Part shown: in pieces, positions 16,777 through 24,631 of the stretch
How the letters are laid out: each line of letters starts with the position of its first letter
Position numbering within the stretch: position 1 is the first letter of the stretch
Source of the DNA: Acidobacteriota bacterium
GTDB taxonomy: Bacteria > Acidobacteriota > Terriglobia > Bryobacterales > Bryobacteraceae
Direction of reading: 5' to 3'
Length of the DNA: 36,690 nucleotides
Assembly (NCBI GenBank): GCA_025350695.1
Contig: JANXXI010000024.1
Location: forward strand, 1 to 36,690
The notes under the pieces: model-generated
What the model was told of the DNA's origin: nothing
The model's database searches: none
Seen by the model: the letters and a program-made list of their open reading frames with translations, nothing else
Position numbers and translations under genes: made by a program

Positions 16777-19227
16777 CTACCGTACCTGTGCTTCAATTTC
16801 ATACAACCAATCCGGCTTCTTCAATACCTCACGCGCCTTCGATCCATCTGGCGGACCCACAATCCCTTCGCGCTGCATCATGTCCAGAATTCTCGCCGCG
16901 CGCCCGTAACCCAACTTCAACCGCCGCTGTAGCACCGAAGTCGAAGCCTTGCCCACTTCCAGAATCACCCTCACCGCGTCCTGATATAGCGGATCTTCCT
17001 GGCCATCCACAATCTCCGCCGGCTCGTCAATATCGTCGCTAGGCGGCGCGATCAGGAAGCTCTGATCGTAGTCAGGCTCAGCTTGCGCTTTCCAGAATTC
17101 CACCACCTTCTGCGTTTCATCCTCGCTAACAAACGCGCCGTGCACGCGCACCAAACGTGAAGATCCCGGTGGCAGGAATAACATATCGCCTTTGCCCAGT
17201 AAATGCTCCGCTCCCATCACGTCCAAAATGGTACGGCTGTCCACGCGCGTCGCCACGCGGAAACTCATACGCGCGGGGAAGTTGGCCTTAATCAATCCAG
17301 TGATCACGTCCACCGAAGGCCGTTGCGTCGCCAGCACCAGGTGCATACCCACGGCGCGCGCCATCTGCGCCAGCCGCGTCACGTTTTCCTCAACACCCGC
17401 CCGCTCCAACATCATCAAATCGGCCAACTCGTCAATCAAAATTAAGATGTAAGGAAGCGGTCGCAACTCCTCCAACTCAGGCGCATTCTGCTCTTGTTCA
17501 AACAAGCTGCGCGGCTGGGCAAGAATCGCTTTTACTTTTTTGTTGTACTGGTCAATGTTGCGCACCTGTTGCGCCGCTAGCAGTTTCAGCCGCCGCTCCA
17601 TCTCCAGCACCGCGTTGCGAAGCGCGTAAGTCGCCTTCTTCGGATCCGTGATCACCGGCGTCAGCAAATGCGGAATACCTTCATACAATCCCAACTCAAG
17701 CTTTTTCGGATCCACCATGATCATCCGCACTTCATCCGGCGTCGACTTGTACAGGATCGACATGATCAGCGTATTCAGCATCACCGACTTTCCGGCGCCC
17801 GTGGAACCAGCAATCAACAAGTGGGGCATGGTATCTAACGTCGCCACTTTAATGCGACCGCTGATGTCCTTACCCAGCGAAATCGTCAGCCTGGAAGCTG
17901 AATTGTTAAACTCGTCGCTCTCCAGTACCTGTCGCAGGCTGATCACTTCGCGCTTAGAGTTCGGTACTTCAATGCCAATGGTTGGCTTGCCGGGAATGCG
18001 TTCAATCAATATGCTCTCTGCCTGCAACCCCAGGCACAAGTCTTCATTCAGATTGATAATCTTGCTGTACTTGATTCCCGCCTCTGGCTTGTATTCAAAC
18101 GTAGTCACCACAGGGCCGGGATTGATCTGCGTCACCGACCCCAGCACATGAAATTCCTCGAACTTCGCCTTAATCCTGCCCGCCGTCTCCTTCAGTTCCT
18201 GTTCGTCGTAAGCGCTACGTTCTGGCGCCTCACACAATAGGTTTGTCGGAGGCATGCGGAACGCCGGCGTATTGCTCCGTCGCTTTCTGGTTTCTACTTC
18301 CACCGCAGGCGCCGCCGCAGGAGGATTGAATTGCTGACTCGGCGGCTCAAAGTCCGCCAGCACGCGAATCGGAATGTCGTCGTCAACTTCTCCTGCATGC
18401 GCCGGCTTTGCGTCCTCCCATGGCAGCGTTTCGCGAATCGGAATATCGTCGGAATCGGCGCCTCGGCTTGCGCCCGCTGCCCCGGCCATCGCCGTCTGCG
18501 GTAAGTCGTCAGAATCATCAATACTGGCCTCATCCTGCTTGCGACGGCGGCCATTCTTCTTCTCCGCCTTCTCAACGCGCCGAGCCTCGGCAACGGCCGC
18601 CGCCTTTTCCTTGCGACGCTCTTCAGCCACCTTTCGCCGCTCTGCCCGCCACGCACTCCAACGTTCGCCCAAACTCTGCAGCCAAGCCACGGGCCTCGCA
18701 AACCAACTCTCGAATTGCGTGAGCGAGAAACTTGAAATTAGGTAAAGCGACAGGATCGCCCCCATCGACAGCAGCAGCAAGGAACCAGTCAGATTCAACG
18801 ACTCTTCCATATACCCAGCCGTCGCCAACCCCAACACTCCCCCAGCCATAACGCTACCGGAAAAGAAGCGCCAATCAGGCCCCAAACCAAGCAGTGCCGA
18901 AACGCACAGAAATAGCGACGCCCATCCAATGAAGCGAATCCACGGCGTTTCCACCGCTTCAGATCGGAACCATTTCCACGCGATGACGCCCAGCAACGCA
19001 GGCATCAGCACCGCCGTCAACCCGAAGGCGGTATAGCTTAGGTCAGCAAACCAAGCCCCGGGCCGTCCGATCTTATTTTGCGCTTTGAGGTATGTAGCGG
19101 TGTTCCACGAAGGATCCCATGGTGAGTAGGTCGCAAGCGCCACCACCATCGCTACGGCAGCGAAAAACAATACGATTCCTACGACCTCATTGAGTCTGGG
19201 CCGATCGGTAGGTGTTAATAATCTCAT
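16777..19227 (-). CDS. ftsK: DNA translocase FtsK/SpoIIIE
   Basis: I take the ATG at 19227 (816 residues, beginning MRLLTPTDRP), which precedes the first membrane helix by about a dozen residues; upstream in-frame starts would run into the divergent gene. There are about four to five hydrophobic segments between residues 14 and 166, then a charged, probably disordered linker (about 185-330), then the RecA-like motor with Walker A GSTGAGKS (474-481), Walker B ILILIDELADL and ATQRP. The last about 65 residues form the winged-helix gamma domain (VLQRRLKLGYGRAARI) that reads KOPS-type polarity sequences. It pumps chromosomal DNA at the closing septum. The linker carries a repeated acidic DDIPIR motif (258-265 and 282-288). 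A perfect TATAAT on the minus strand at 19261-19266 lies upstream. Confidence 0.96.
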   Translation of the reverse strand: MRLLTPTDRPRLNEVVGIVLFFAAVAMVVALATYSPWDPSWNTATYLKAQNKIGRPGAWFADLSYTAFGLTAVLMPALLGVIAWKWFRSEAVETPWIRFIGWASLFLCVSALLGLGPDWRFFSGSVMAGGVLGLATAGYMEESLNLTGSLLLLSMGAILSLYLISSFSLTQFESWFARPVAWLQSLGERWSAWRAERRKVAEERRKEKAAAVAEARRVEKAEKKNGRRRKQDEASIDDSDDLPQTAMAGAAGASRGADSDDIPIRETLPWEDAKPAHAGEVDDDIPIRVLADFEPPSQQFNPPAAAPAVEVETRKRRSNTPAFRMPPTNLLCEAPERSAYDEQELKETAGRIKAKFEEFHVLGSVTQINPGPVVTTFEYKPEAGIKYSKIINLNEDLCLGLQAESILIERIPGKPTIGIEVPNSKREVISLRQVLESDEFNNSASRLTISLGKDISGRIKVATLDTMPHLLIAGSTGAGKSVMLNTLIMSILYKSTPDEVRMIMVDPKKLELGLYEGIPHLLTPVITDPKKATYALRNAVLEMERRLKLLAAQQVRNIDQYNKKVKAILAQPRSLFEQEQNAPELEELRPLPYILILIDELADLMMLERAGVEENVTRLAQMARAVGMHLVLATQRPSVDVITGLIKANFPARMSFRVATRVDSRTILDVMGAEHLLGKGDMLFLPPGSSRLVRVHGAFVSEDETQKVVEFWKAQAEPDYDQSFLIAPPSDDIDEPAEIVDGQEDPLYQDAVRVILEVGKASTSVLQRRLKLGYGRAARILDMMQREGIVGPPDGSKAREVLKKPDWLYEIEAQVR

Positions 19228-19260
19228 GCGGGCAATATAGCCGCGCGCTAGGGTCCTTTT

Positions 19261-19266
19261 ATTATA
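19261..19266 (-). promoter_or_regulatory. Candidate -10 box for ftsK
   Basis: Read on the minus strand these bases are TATAAT, placed so that transcription would begin about 27 nt before the ftsK ATG at 19227. The 55-bp gap is shared with the divergent DinB-like gene. No good -35 hexamer is found at 16-18 bp spacing, so the call is tentative. Confidence 0.3.
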
Positions 19267-19282
19267 TGGCATAATTGTTCCC

Positions 19283-19798
19283 ATGAAACTGATACTAATC
19301 ACCCTTGCCGCAACCACTGCTTTGCTTGCGCAAGCACCAGACATGAAGTCCGCCAGCGGCTACGCCCGCACCCTGCAATCCACCTTGCGCAAGAACGTGG
19401 AAAAAGCTGCCGAAAAGATGCCTGAAGAAAGCTACGGATTCAAACCCAGTCACGACGTTCGCTCCTTCGCCGAACTTCTTGGCCACATCGCCAACGCGGA
19501 ATACAACATGTGCGCCGGTGTGGCCGGCGAAAAGAGTCCCAATACAGTCAACATCGAAAAGGAGAAAAAGACCAAGGCCGAAATCACCGAAGCTCTGAAG
19601 GGCGCCTTCGCCTATTGCGAAAAAGTCTATGCCGGCGCGACCGATGCCAGCGCCACGGAAACCGTCAAGTATGGCAACAGCGATCGCAACAAACTCGGCC
19701 TCATGTGGTACAACAACACCCACACCAATGAGCACTATGGCAACCTGGTTACCTACATGCGCATCCGTGGCTTCGTGCCTCCGTCAAGCGAACGTTAA
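19283..19798 (+). CDS. Secreted DinB-superfamily protein
   Basis: The 171-residue protein begins with a clean signal peptide (MKLILITLAATTALLAQ). The mature part is a four-helix bundle of the DinB/YfiT type: the metal-ligand histidines are His68 in ELLGHIANAEY and His147/His151 in NTHTNEHYG, matching the H...HxxxH arrangement of the superfamily. The family includes thiol-dependent (for example bacillithiol or mycothiol) transferases and DNA-damage-induced proteins, nearly always cytoplasmic; a secreted form is less usual, though from memory several acidobacterial homologues carry leaders. It starts 55 bp from ftsK on the opposite strand and is followed by pyk. Substrate is unknown. Confidence 0.85.
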   Translation: MKLILITLAATTALLAQAPDMKSASGYARTLQSTLRKNVEKAAEKMPEESYGFKPSHDVRSFAELLGHIANAEYNMCAGVAGEKSPNTVNIEKEKKTKAEITEALKGAFAYCEKVYAGATDASATETVKYGNSDRNKLGLMWYNNTHTNEHYGNLVTYMRIRGFVPPSSER

Positions 19799-19854
19799 TC
19801 AAGTGTATTCAAACATTTAATCGACTTTTCATACGGCAAGCCCTCGCCTATTGC

Positions 19855-19888
19855 GATAATGGAAGGGAGTTTTTCCCCTTCCATTATC
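19855..19888 (+). promoter_or_regulatory. 13-bp perfect hairpin immediately upstream of the pyk start
   Basis: The left arm 19855-19867 (GATAATGGAAGGG) pairs perfectly with 19876-19888 around an 8-nt loop. Its base is 3 nt before the pyk ATG at 19892. The only Shine-Dalgarno-like purine tract (GGAAGGGAG, 19861-19869) lies in the left arm and is paired with CCCTTCC in the right arm. No U-run follows, so it is not a canonical terminator. It may control pyk translation. Confidence 0.7.
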
Positions 19889-19891
19889 CCC

Positions 19892-21316
19892 ATGAGAACA
19901 ACCAAAATCGTCGCCACTTTAGGACCTGCCAGTGATACCGACGAAATCGTCGCAAAGCTAATCGACGCCGGCGTCGATATCTTCCGTCTGAATGCCTCGC
20001 ATGGCACTCAGGACGATCATGCGCGGCGCATCGCGCGCATCCGTGAAGTCAGTAAGTTGATGGGTAAAACGGCGGGTATTCTCGTCGATCTCCAAGGCCC
20101 AAAAATCCGCCTTGGCAAATTTGAGCAAGGCAAAGTCCGCCTCGAAGTCGGAGCCAATTTCGAGATCACCACCGACACTTCCATCCTCGGTAATGAGCAT
20201 CGCGCCTGCACCGGCTATTCCCATTTCGCAAGCGACGTTCATCCTGGCGATAGAGTTCTACTGGCCGATGGAACCGTGGAACTTCGCGTGTTGAAAAGCG
20301 ATGGCCTCAGCGCCCACCATGAGGTTGTCTCCGGCGGTTGGATCGGCGACAACAAGGGCATTAATCTTCCTGGCGTCGCCGTCAGTGCCCCTTCGCTCAC
20401 CAAGAAAGACATGTCTGACTTGGGCTTCTTCATCGGCCAGGATATCGACTTCATCGCCCTAAGCTTTGTCCGCAAACCAGCCGACTTGGTGCGCTTGCGG
20501 CTCTACTTGGAAGAGAAGGAAAAGACCATCCCGATCATCGCCAAGATCGAAAAGCCCGAAGCCGTGGAACAACTGAACGCCATTCTGGAGGAAGCCGACG
20601 GTGTTATGGTGGCCCGCGGCGATCTCGGTGTTGAGATGGCGCTCGAACAAGTGCCGTCCATCCAGAAGTCGATCATCGAACGCGCCCGCCAGCATGGGAA
20701 ATTCGTAATCACCGCAACCCAGATGCTCGAATCGATGATCGAAAACCCGGTGCCTACGCGCGCCGAAGTCAGCGACATTGCCAACGCAATCTACGATGGC
20801 ACCGACGCCGTAATGTTGTCCGCCGAAACCGGGGCAGGGAAGTATCCGGTGGAAAGCGTCAAGATGATGGCCCGCATTTCCGTCTCCGCCGAAGGATCCC
20901 TACATCATCAGGGTTTCAAGGAACTGCCACTGAAGGCTTCTCCTTCGATAGCCGAAATGATTGCCGACGGCGCCTATCACACAGCTCGCACGGCGGGAGT
21001 CGCGGCCATCGTCGTGTTCACCTCCACCGGTTCAACGGCGCGTCTCATCGCCCGCTACCGCCCCCCGGTGCCAATCTACGCCTTCACCGGTTCAGAAGCA
21101 GTAGCCCGCCAATTAACGCCCGTCTACGGAGTTAGAGGCATCGTAGCTCCAATGGTGACCTCGACCGACGAGATGCTGGCGCAAATGGACCGCATGCTGC
21201 TCGACCGCGGTTGGATGAAGATCCGCGACCTGGTAGTGATGGTCGCCGGTCAGCCAATCGGCAGGTCAGGCACGACGAATCTGATGAAGCTCCACCGCGT
21301 AGGCGAACTACGATAG
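19892..21316 (+). CDS. pyk: Pyruvate kinase
   Basis: The ATG at 19892 gives 474 residues beginning MRTTKIVATLGPAS, the standard N-terminus; an in-frame ATG at 19859 would put the hairpin arms into the protein and is not preferred. Diagnostic motifs are FRLNASHG, DLQGPKIRLG, the active-site signature IIAKIEKPEAVE, MVARGDLGVE and ATQMLESMI, with a C-terminal regulatory domain (VFTSTGSTARLIA). It converts phosphoenolpyruvate and ADP to pyruvate and ATP in glycolysis. Note DLQGPKIRLG and FRLNASHG, where many enzymes have S-H-G preceded by M-N or F-S. The 13-bp hairpin ending 3 nt before the start is the most striking regulatory candidate. Confidence 0.97.
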   Translation: MRTTKIVATLGPASDTDEIVAKLIDAGVDIFRLNASHGTQDDHARRIARIREVSKLMGKTAGILVDLQGPKIRLGKFEQGKVRLEVGANFEITTDTSILGNEHRACTGYSHFASDVHPGDRVLLADGTVELRVLKSDGLSAHHEVVSGGWIGDNKGINLPGVAVSAPSLTKKDMSDLGFFIGQDIDFIALSFVRKPADLVRLRLYLEEKEKTIPIIAKIEKPEAVEQLNAILEEADGVMVARGDLGVEMALEQVPSIQKSIIERARQHGKFVITATQMLESMIENPVPTRAEVSDIANAIYDGTDAVMLSAETGAGKYPVESVKMMARISVSAEGSLHHQGFKELPLKASPSIAEMIADGAYHTARTAGVAAIVVFTSTGSTARLIARYRPPVPIYAFTGSEAVARQLTPVYGVRGIVAPMVTSTDEMLAQMDRMLLDRGWMKIRDLVVMVAGQPIGRSGTTNLMKLHRVGELR

Positions 21317-21320
21317 CAGA

Positions 21321-21362
21321 AGTGGGGCTGGCCCAATTCCGGCGCGCGACTCGAAGTCGCGC
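21321..21362 (+). repeat. Palindromic intergenic element after pyk
   Basis: Five bases after the pyk stop, GTGGGGCTGGCCC (similar in opening to the elements at 26281 and 12047) is followed by a perfect hairpin: 21344-21351 GCGCGACT pairs with 21355-21362 around a 3-nt loop. It could end pyk transcription but lacks a strong T-run. Confidence 0.55.
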
Positions 21363-21466
21363 TCTACTTGAGCGACGAATAATTCGAAGCATCTTCAGAC
21401 TCCACAGCTACCGGAAACAGCATCGAATCACTATCAGTAGCGCAACAACCTCCAACAAAACTCGAA

Positions 21467-21625
21467 ATGATAAGTCCGATGCCACCCAATCCCATGCTCT
21501 ACATTGTCCTCGGAGGACTAACCGCCAGGACCCTCGACATACTATTCGCAATCGGATTTTGGGCCATCAAGGCCAACACACTGAAGTTTGCCTTCGCTTT
21601 GCCCGGGTCCCATTCGAATTATTAA
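21467..21625 (+). pseudogene. Truncated membrane-protein gene remnant
   Basis: A short frame from ATG 21467 to TAA 21623 encodes 52 residues, including MLYIVLGGLTARTLDILFAI and FWAIKA. This resembles, from memory, the first transmembrane hairpin of a common small uncharacterised membrane protein (G-G-x-x-A-G-T-L-D-I-L-x-A-I pattern). The similarity stops after about residue 37, and the usual later helices are absent, so I read it as a 5' fragment of a decayed gene. The rest of the 445-bp gap (21363-21466, 21626-21761) shows nothing I can assign. Confidence 0.35.
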
Positions 21626-21761
21626 CCAAATGCCGCCATACCCGTGCTTCATTCTCGCCCGCACCCAGCTCCGAAACAATCCGCACCTCAGCGATTCCCC
21701 AATCCCTAACAAACGCCCGCGCATTTCGCGACAACATGACGAGGGATAACGAGAAGTTACA

Positions 21762-22508
21762 ATGCAAGACCACCTCCGCGAGACCATCGAACGATTCGAA
21801 CTCTCCCCCGCCACATGCCGCGAACTGGATGAGGACGGCTTTACAATCATTCCCGGTCCAATACCAACCGAGGACCTTTCCCAACTCGCTGCCGCCTATG
21901 ACGCAGCCATAACCAGCGCCGATCCCGATGATGTCAAGGTTGGCAGTTCCACCACCCGTGTCAGAGACTTCGTGAATCGCGGACCGGAATTCGATACGCT
22001 ATATTTGCACCCGCCCCTTCTTAAGGCATGTTGTCGAATAATTAACGAGCCTTTCAGACTCAGCACCATGCACGCCCGCACATTAAGGCCAGACCTACCC
22101 CCTCAGAATCTTCATGTCGATTTCGCTTCCGACAGACGAGGCTGGACCATGGTCGGCTTTATCTTCATGGTGGATGAATTCCGCCATGACAATGGCGCAA
22201 CCCGCTTCCTGCCAGCGTCGCACCTGTGGTCCACCATTCCAACAGCCCTCCTGGGCGACCCGAAGGCAGAGAACCCCGGACAGGTTCTGGCATGCGGTCC
22301 GGCGGGTTCCATGATCGTATTCAACGGGTCCGTCTGGCATGGGCACACAGTGAATCGCTCCGGTCAATCCCGACGCTCCCTGCAAGGCGCCTACATCCGC
22401 CGCGACGCAGAGTCCAGCGAAAACCTACCCGCGCGAATGCTTCCCGAAACGCTCTCTCGCCTGAGTCCGCTGGCCAAGTACCTGTTAGGTCTTCCAACGC
22501 CAGACTAA
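21762..22508 (+). CDS. Phytanoyl-CoA dioxygenase (PhyH) family Fe(II)/2-oxoglutarate oxygenase
   Basis: The 248-residue protein begins with an N-terminal FELSPATCRELDEDGFTIIPG typical of PhyH proteins and has the metal triad His118-x-Asp120 (NLHVDFA) and distal His193 (VWHGHTVNRS), followed by Arg204/205 to bind the 2-oxoglutarate carboxylate. A GAGAAG tract about 8 nt upstream supports the ATG. The family hydroxylates many small molecules, so no substrate is proposed. It is convergent with an alpha/beta hydrolase gene (16-bp gap) and stands alone after the pyk region. Confidence 0.88.
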   Translation: MQDHLRETIERFELSPATCRELDEDGFTIIPGPIPTEDLSQLAAAYDAAITSADPDDVKVGSSTTRVRDFVNRGPEFDTLYLHPPLLKACCRIINEPFRLSTMHARTLRPDLPPQNLHVDFASDRRGWTMVGFIFMVDEFRHDNGATRFLPASHLWSTIPTALLGDPKAENPGQVLACGPAGSMIVFNGSVWHGHTVNRSGQSRRSLQGAYIRRDAESSENLPARMLPETLSRLSPLAKYLLGLPTPD

Positions 22509-22523
22509 TACGACTCTCATCGG

Positions 22524-23348
22524 TCACAATCCACTTGAGCAGGTCTGTCCGGTCAAGAAATCCGCAATCACGCCGGCTACTTCGTCGCTCTTCTCAATCG
22601 GAAGGATGTGCGTTTCCCTCTTGAACAGATGAAGCCGTGCGTTGGGAATCAAGTCGGCCGTCTCCTCGAAAGATTCACGATCAAATAATTGATCCGCCGT
22701 ACTTCCCACCACCAGTGTCGGGTTTACGATACGCCTGGCGTATTCAGCGTTCTTTTTGAAATCCGGCCCGAAAAGTTGTCGGTAATCGCTGAGGATCGCA
22801 GCCGCGTCGCGGAAATCAGCGGTCAGCCGCTTGTCATCCTTCCAAAGTTTCAACTGGACCAACCAGTTGTACCAAGGCCGGCGGAATAGCAGGGCGTTTT
22901 CGCGAACGAGTGTTCGCAAGTCCCCTCCCTCCAAAGCCTCGAATTGGCGTTCTATCATTCGCCATCCGCCCGGTGAGAAACGATGTGCCGAGACCCGCAG
23001 CACCAAGCACTTAACCAACTCCGGATGCTGGGCTGCGAATCGCATTGCCACGAAACCGCCAAAGGAAATCCCCAACACAACGTCCGGCGCGGTACCGATT
23101 GCGTGCGCCACATCCCGCACTATCTCCTCGAAGTCACAGCCCGCGTAACCTAGAATCGTGAACCTGTGTCCGGGAAGCAGACGTGAAACCTGATTCACAT
23201 AGCGTTCGGGTTTGGAACTCTTGTCAAGACGTTTAAAAAGGGCATTCACACCGAAAAAGACAACCGCTTCCCGTTGGCCTGACCCGCCGCGGATGTACGG
23301 TACCTTGTCTCCAAGCAAGCCGGTTTCAAAGTTCGTCATCTTCATCAT
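22524..23348 (-). CDS. Alpha/beta-fold hydrolase
   Basis: The 274-residue protein has the nucleophile elbow GISFGG (Ser95 at the centre), a candidate acid in STADQLFDRE and the catalytic His in ETHILPIEKS near the C-terminus, completing a Ser-Asp-His triad. An FFGVNALF segment at about residues 31-38 lies where the oxyanion loop of the family usually is. No signal peptide, so likely cytoplasmic. The ATG at 23348 and another at 23345 or 23339 are alternative starts. It is divergent from the degenerate primase-like gene. Substrate (ester, lactone or similar) cannot be told. Confidence 0.85.
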   Translation of the reverse strand: MMKMTNFETGLLGDKVPYIRGGSGQREAVVFFGVNALFKRLDKSSKPERYVNQVSRLLPGHRFTILGYAGCDFEEIVRDVAHAIGTAPDVVLGISFGGFVAMRFAAQHPELVKCLVLRVSAHRFSPGGWRMIERQFEALEGGDLRTLVRENALLFRRPWYNWLVQLKLWKDDKRLTADFRDAAAILSDYRQLFGPDFKKNAEYARRIVNPTLVVGSTADQLFDRESFEETADLIPNARLHLFKRETHILPIEKSDEVAGVIADFLTGQTCSSGL

Positions 23349-23478
23349 TCACTACGTATCGGAAAAATCTTTTGATGCCCTAACCACCTCAATCCAAACC
23401 ACCGCGCCCCCAAAATCCCCCACCCACCCCGCCGAGCGCTTGCACCAGCCAGCTACGCTTGAATTGAGAGAAATTCTC

Positions 23479-24546
23479 ATGGAACCGAAGCCCTACAACA
23501 CGCTGCTCGCGATCGCCCGCGAACTCAAACTCTGGCTAACCCCCTCGCGCCAGACCTACGTCCAACTCCCGGGCGCTCATAACCCCGCAAGCGCCGTTCC
23601 CCTCTGGTCCGAGGAATTCTTCACCTGGTGCTTCGCCAAATTCAACTTCGAAAATTTCCCGGCCCCAATCACCTATAACCGCGTCCTCCGTCAACTCGAC
23701 GAAGACGCCCGCGCCCAACCCCGCGAAACGGTGCAACCATCCAATCTCCGCGCAACGGCGGTAAAGGGCGGCTACCACATCGATCTAGGCGGCCCAATAA
23801 TTCACCTAACCGGCAAACAATGGACACTGCTACCACCGGCCCCCGATGAAAATCGGGGGATCCGCTCAGGCCAGGACCCGGCCTTCCTTCGCCCCGCCGC
23901 CAACCACACCCTCCCCCATCCAACCGAATCCACTAAAGAACTCCGCGACTACCTCCGCGACGCCTTCGGCATTGACGAAGAGCCCGCCGGCAAGTTAGGG
24001 CAATGGCTCGAACTGGCCCTCCGCCCCGACACAAAGTGCCCCACCCTCGTGCTAACCGGCGAACTCCGCGATGAAGCCGCCCGGGCCATTCGCGATCTCA
24101 TCGACCCGTCCAACTGCGCTATGTTCCCCTTCCCGCTAAGCCGCGGAGAAGCCGGCTGGATGGCAGTCTACAATCGCGTGCTCGCTTTTCCTATCTATGG
24201 AAAAATCTCCGAATTTAAGCGAACCGTATTGAAGTCACTCGCCAACGGGACCTTCGCGGTCCGCCTTCGTCAATCCGACAAGAAGCTTCCCCCGATCACG
24301 GAATTTATCAGCCGTCCCGTTATTATTGCAGCCGATACCGCTCCGGAAATCAGCCGTAACCAAATCACAATCGAAATCAAAAGATGCTCTCCACTTCCCC
24401 AACAAGAAGTGTTAGCCGCGCTGTTCACGCAAATGGCGTGCAGTCTTCACGATGAAAAACAGTCCTCGGAACGGATCGATTTTCAGGCCCCGGAGTCAAT
24501 CGCAATACAACCCATTGCAACGCATGCCGACGCACCCGTTCCTTGA
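23479..24546 (+). CDS. Degenerate primase/helicase-like protein without Walker motifs
   Basis: The ATG at 23479 gives 355 residues (MEPKPYNTLL...). The overall plan matches, from memory, the bacterial and phage family of D5/primase-type ATPases that have VPVxGxxxxxPLRSxxFRRWL near the N-terminus and L-V-L-T-G-E-x-G-x-G-K-S later. Here the first part is present (VPLWSEEFFTWCFAKF, about 40-56), and the later part reads TLVLTGELRDEAARAIRDLI (189-208), so the P-loop glycine-lysine-serine is replaced. The expected Walker B (VLAFDN) reads VLAFPIYG (234-241), so its Asp is also gone. Flanking positions remain alignable (LANGTFAVRL, SRPVII). I read it as a domesticated, non-ATP-hydrolysing relative. 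It is isolated from any other mobile-element gene. Confidence 0.6.
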   Translation: MEPKPYNTLLAIARELKLWLTPSRQTYVQLPGAHNPASAVPLWSEEFFTWCFAKFNFENFPAPITYNRVLRQLDEDARAQPRETVQPSNLRATAVKGGYHIDLGGPIIHLTGKQWTLLPPAPDENRGIRSGQDPAFLRPAANHTLPHPTESTKELRDYLRDAFGIDEEPAGKLGQWLELALRPDTKCPTLVLTGELRDEAARAIRDLIDPSNCAMFPFPLSRGEAGWMAVYNRVLAFPIYGKISEFKRTVLKSLANGTFAVRLRQSDKKLPPITEFISRPVIIAADTAPEISRNQITIEIKRCSPLPQQEVLAALFTQMACSLHDEKQSSERIDFQAPESIAIQPIATHADAPVP

Positions 24547-24631
24547 ACGCGCCCGGTGCGGAGGGCAACCCGCAATGGCGATGCACCGGCGCCAGAGGAA
24601 CAAGCGCTCGATTCGTGGGTCTTTGACAATT

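Noticed and set aside
19855-19888. The pyk hairpin as a rho-independent terminator of the DinB-like gene
   Set aside because: No T-run follows either arm in the plus direction, and the stem sits against the pyk start codon.
21211-21912. 233-codon plus-strand frame spanning the pyk end and phyH start
   Set aside because: It overlaps two genes with strong family motifs, and its Arg/Ser/Thr-rich product has no domain.
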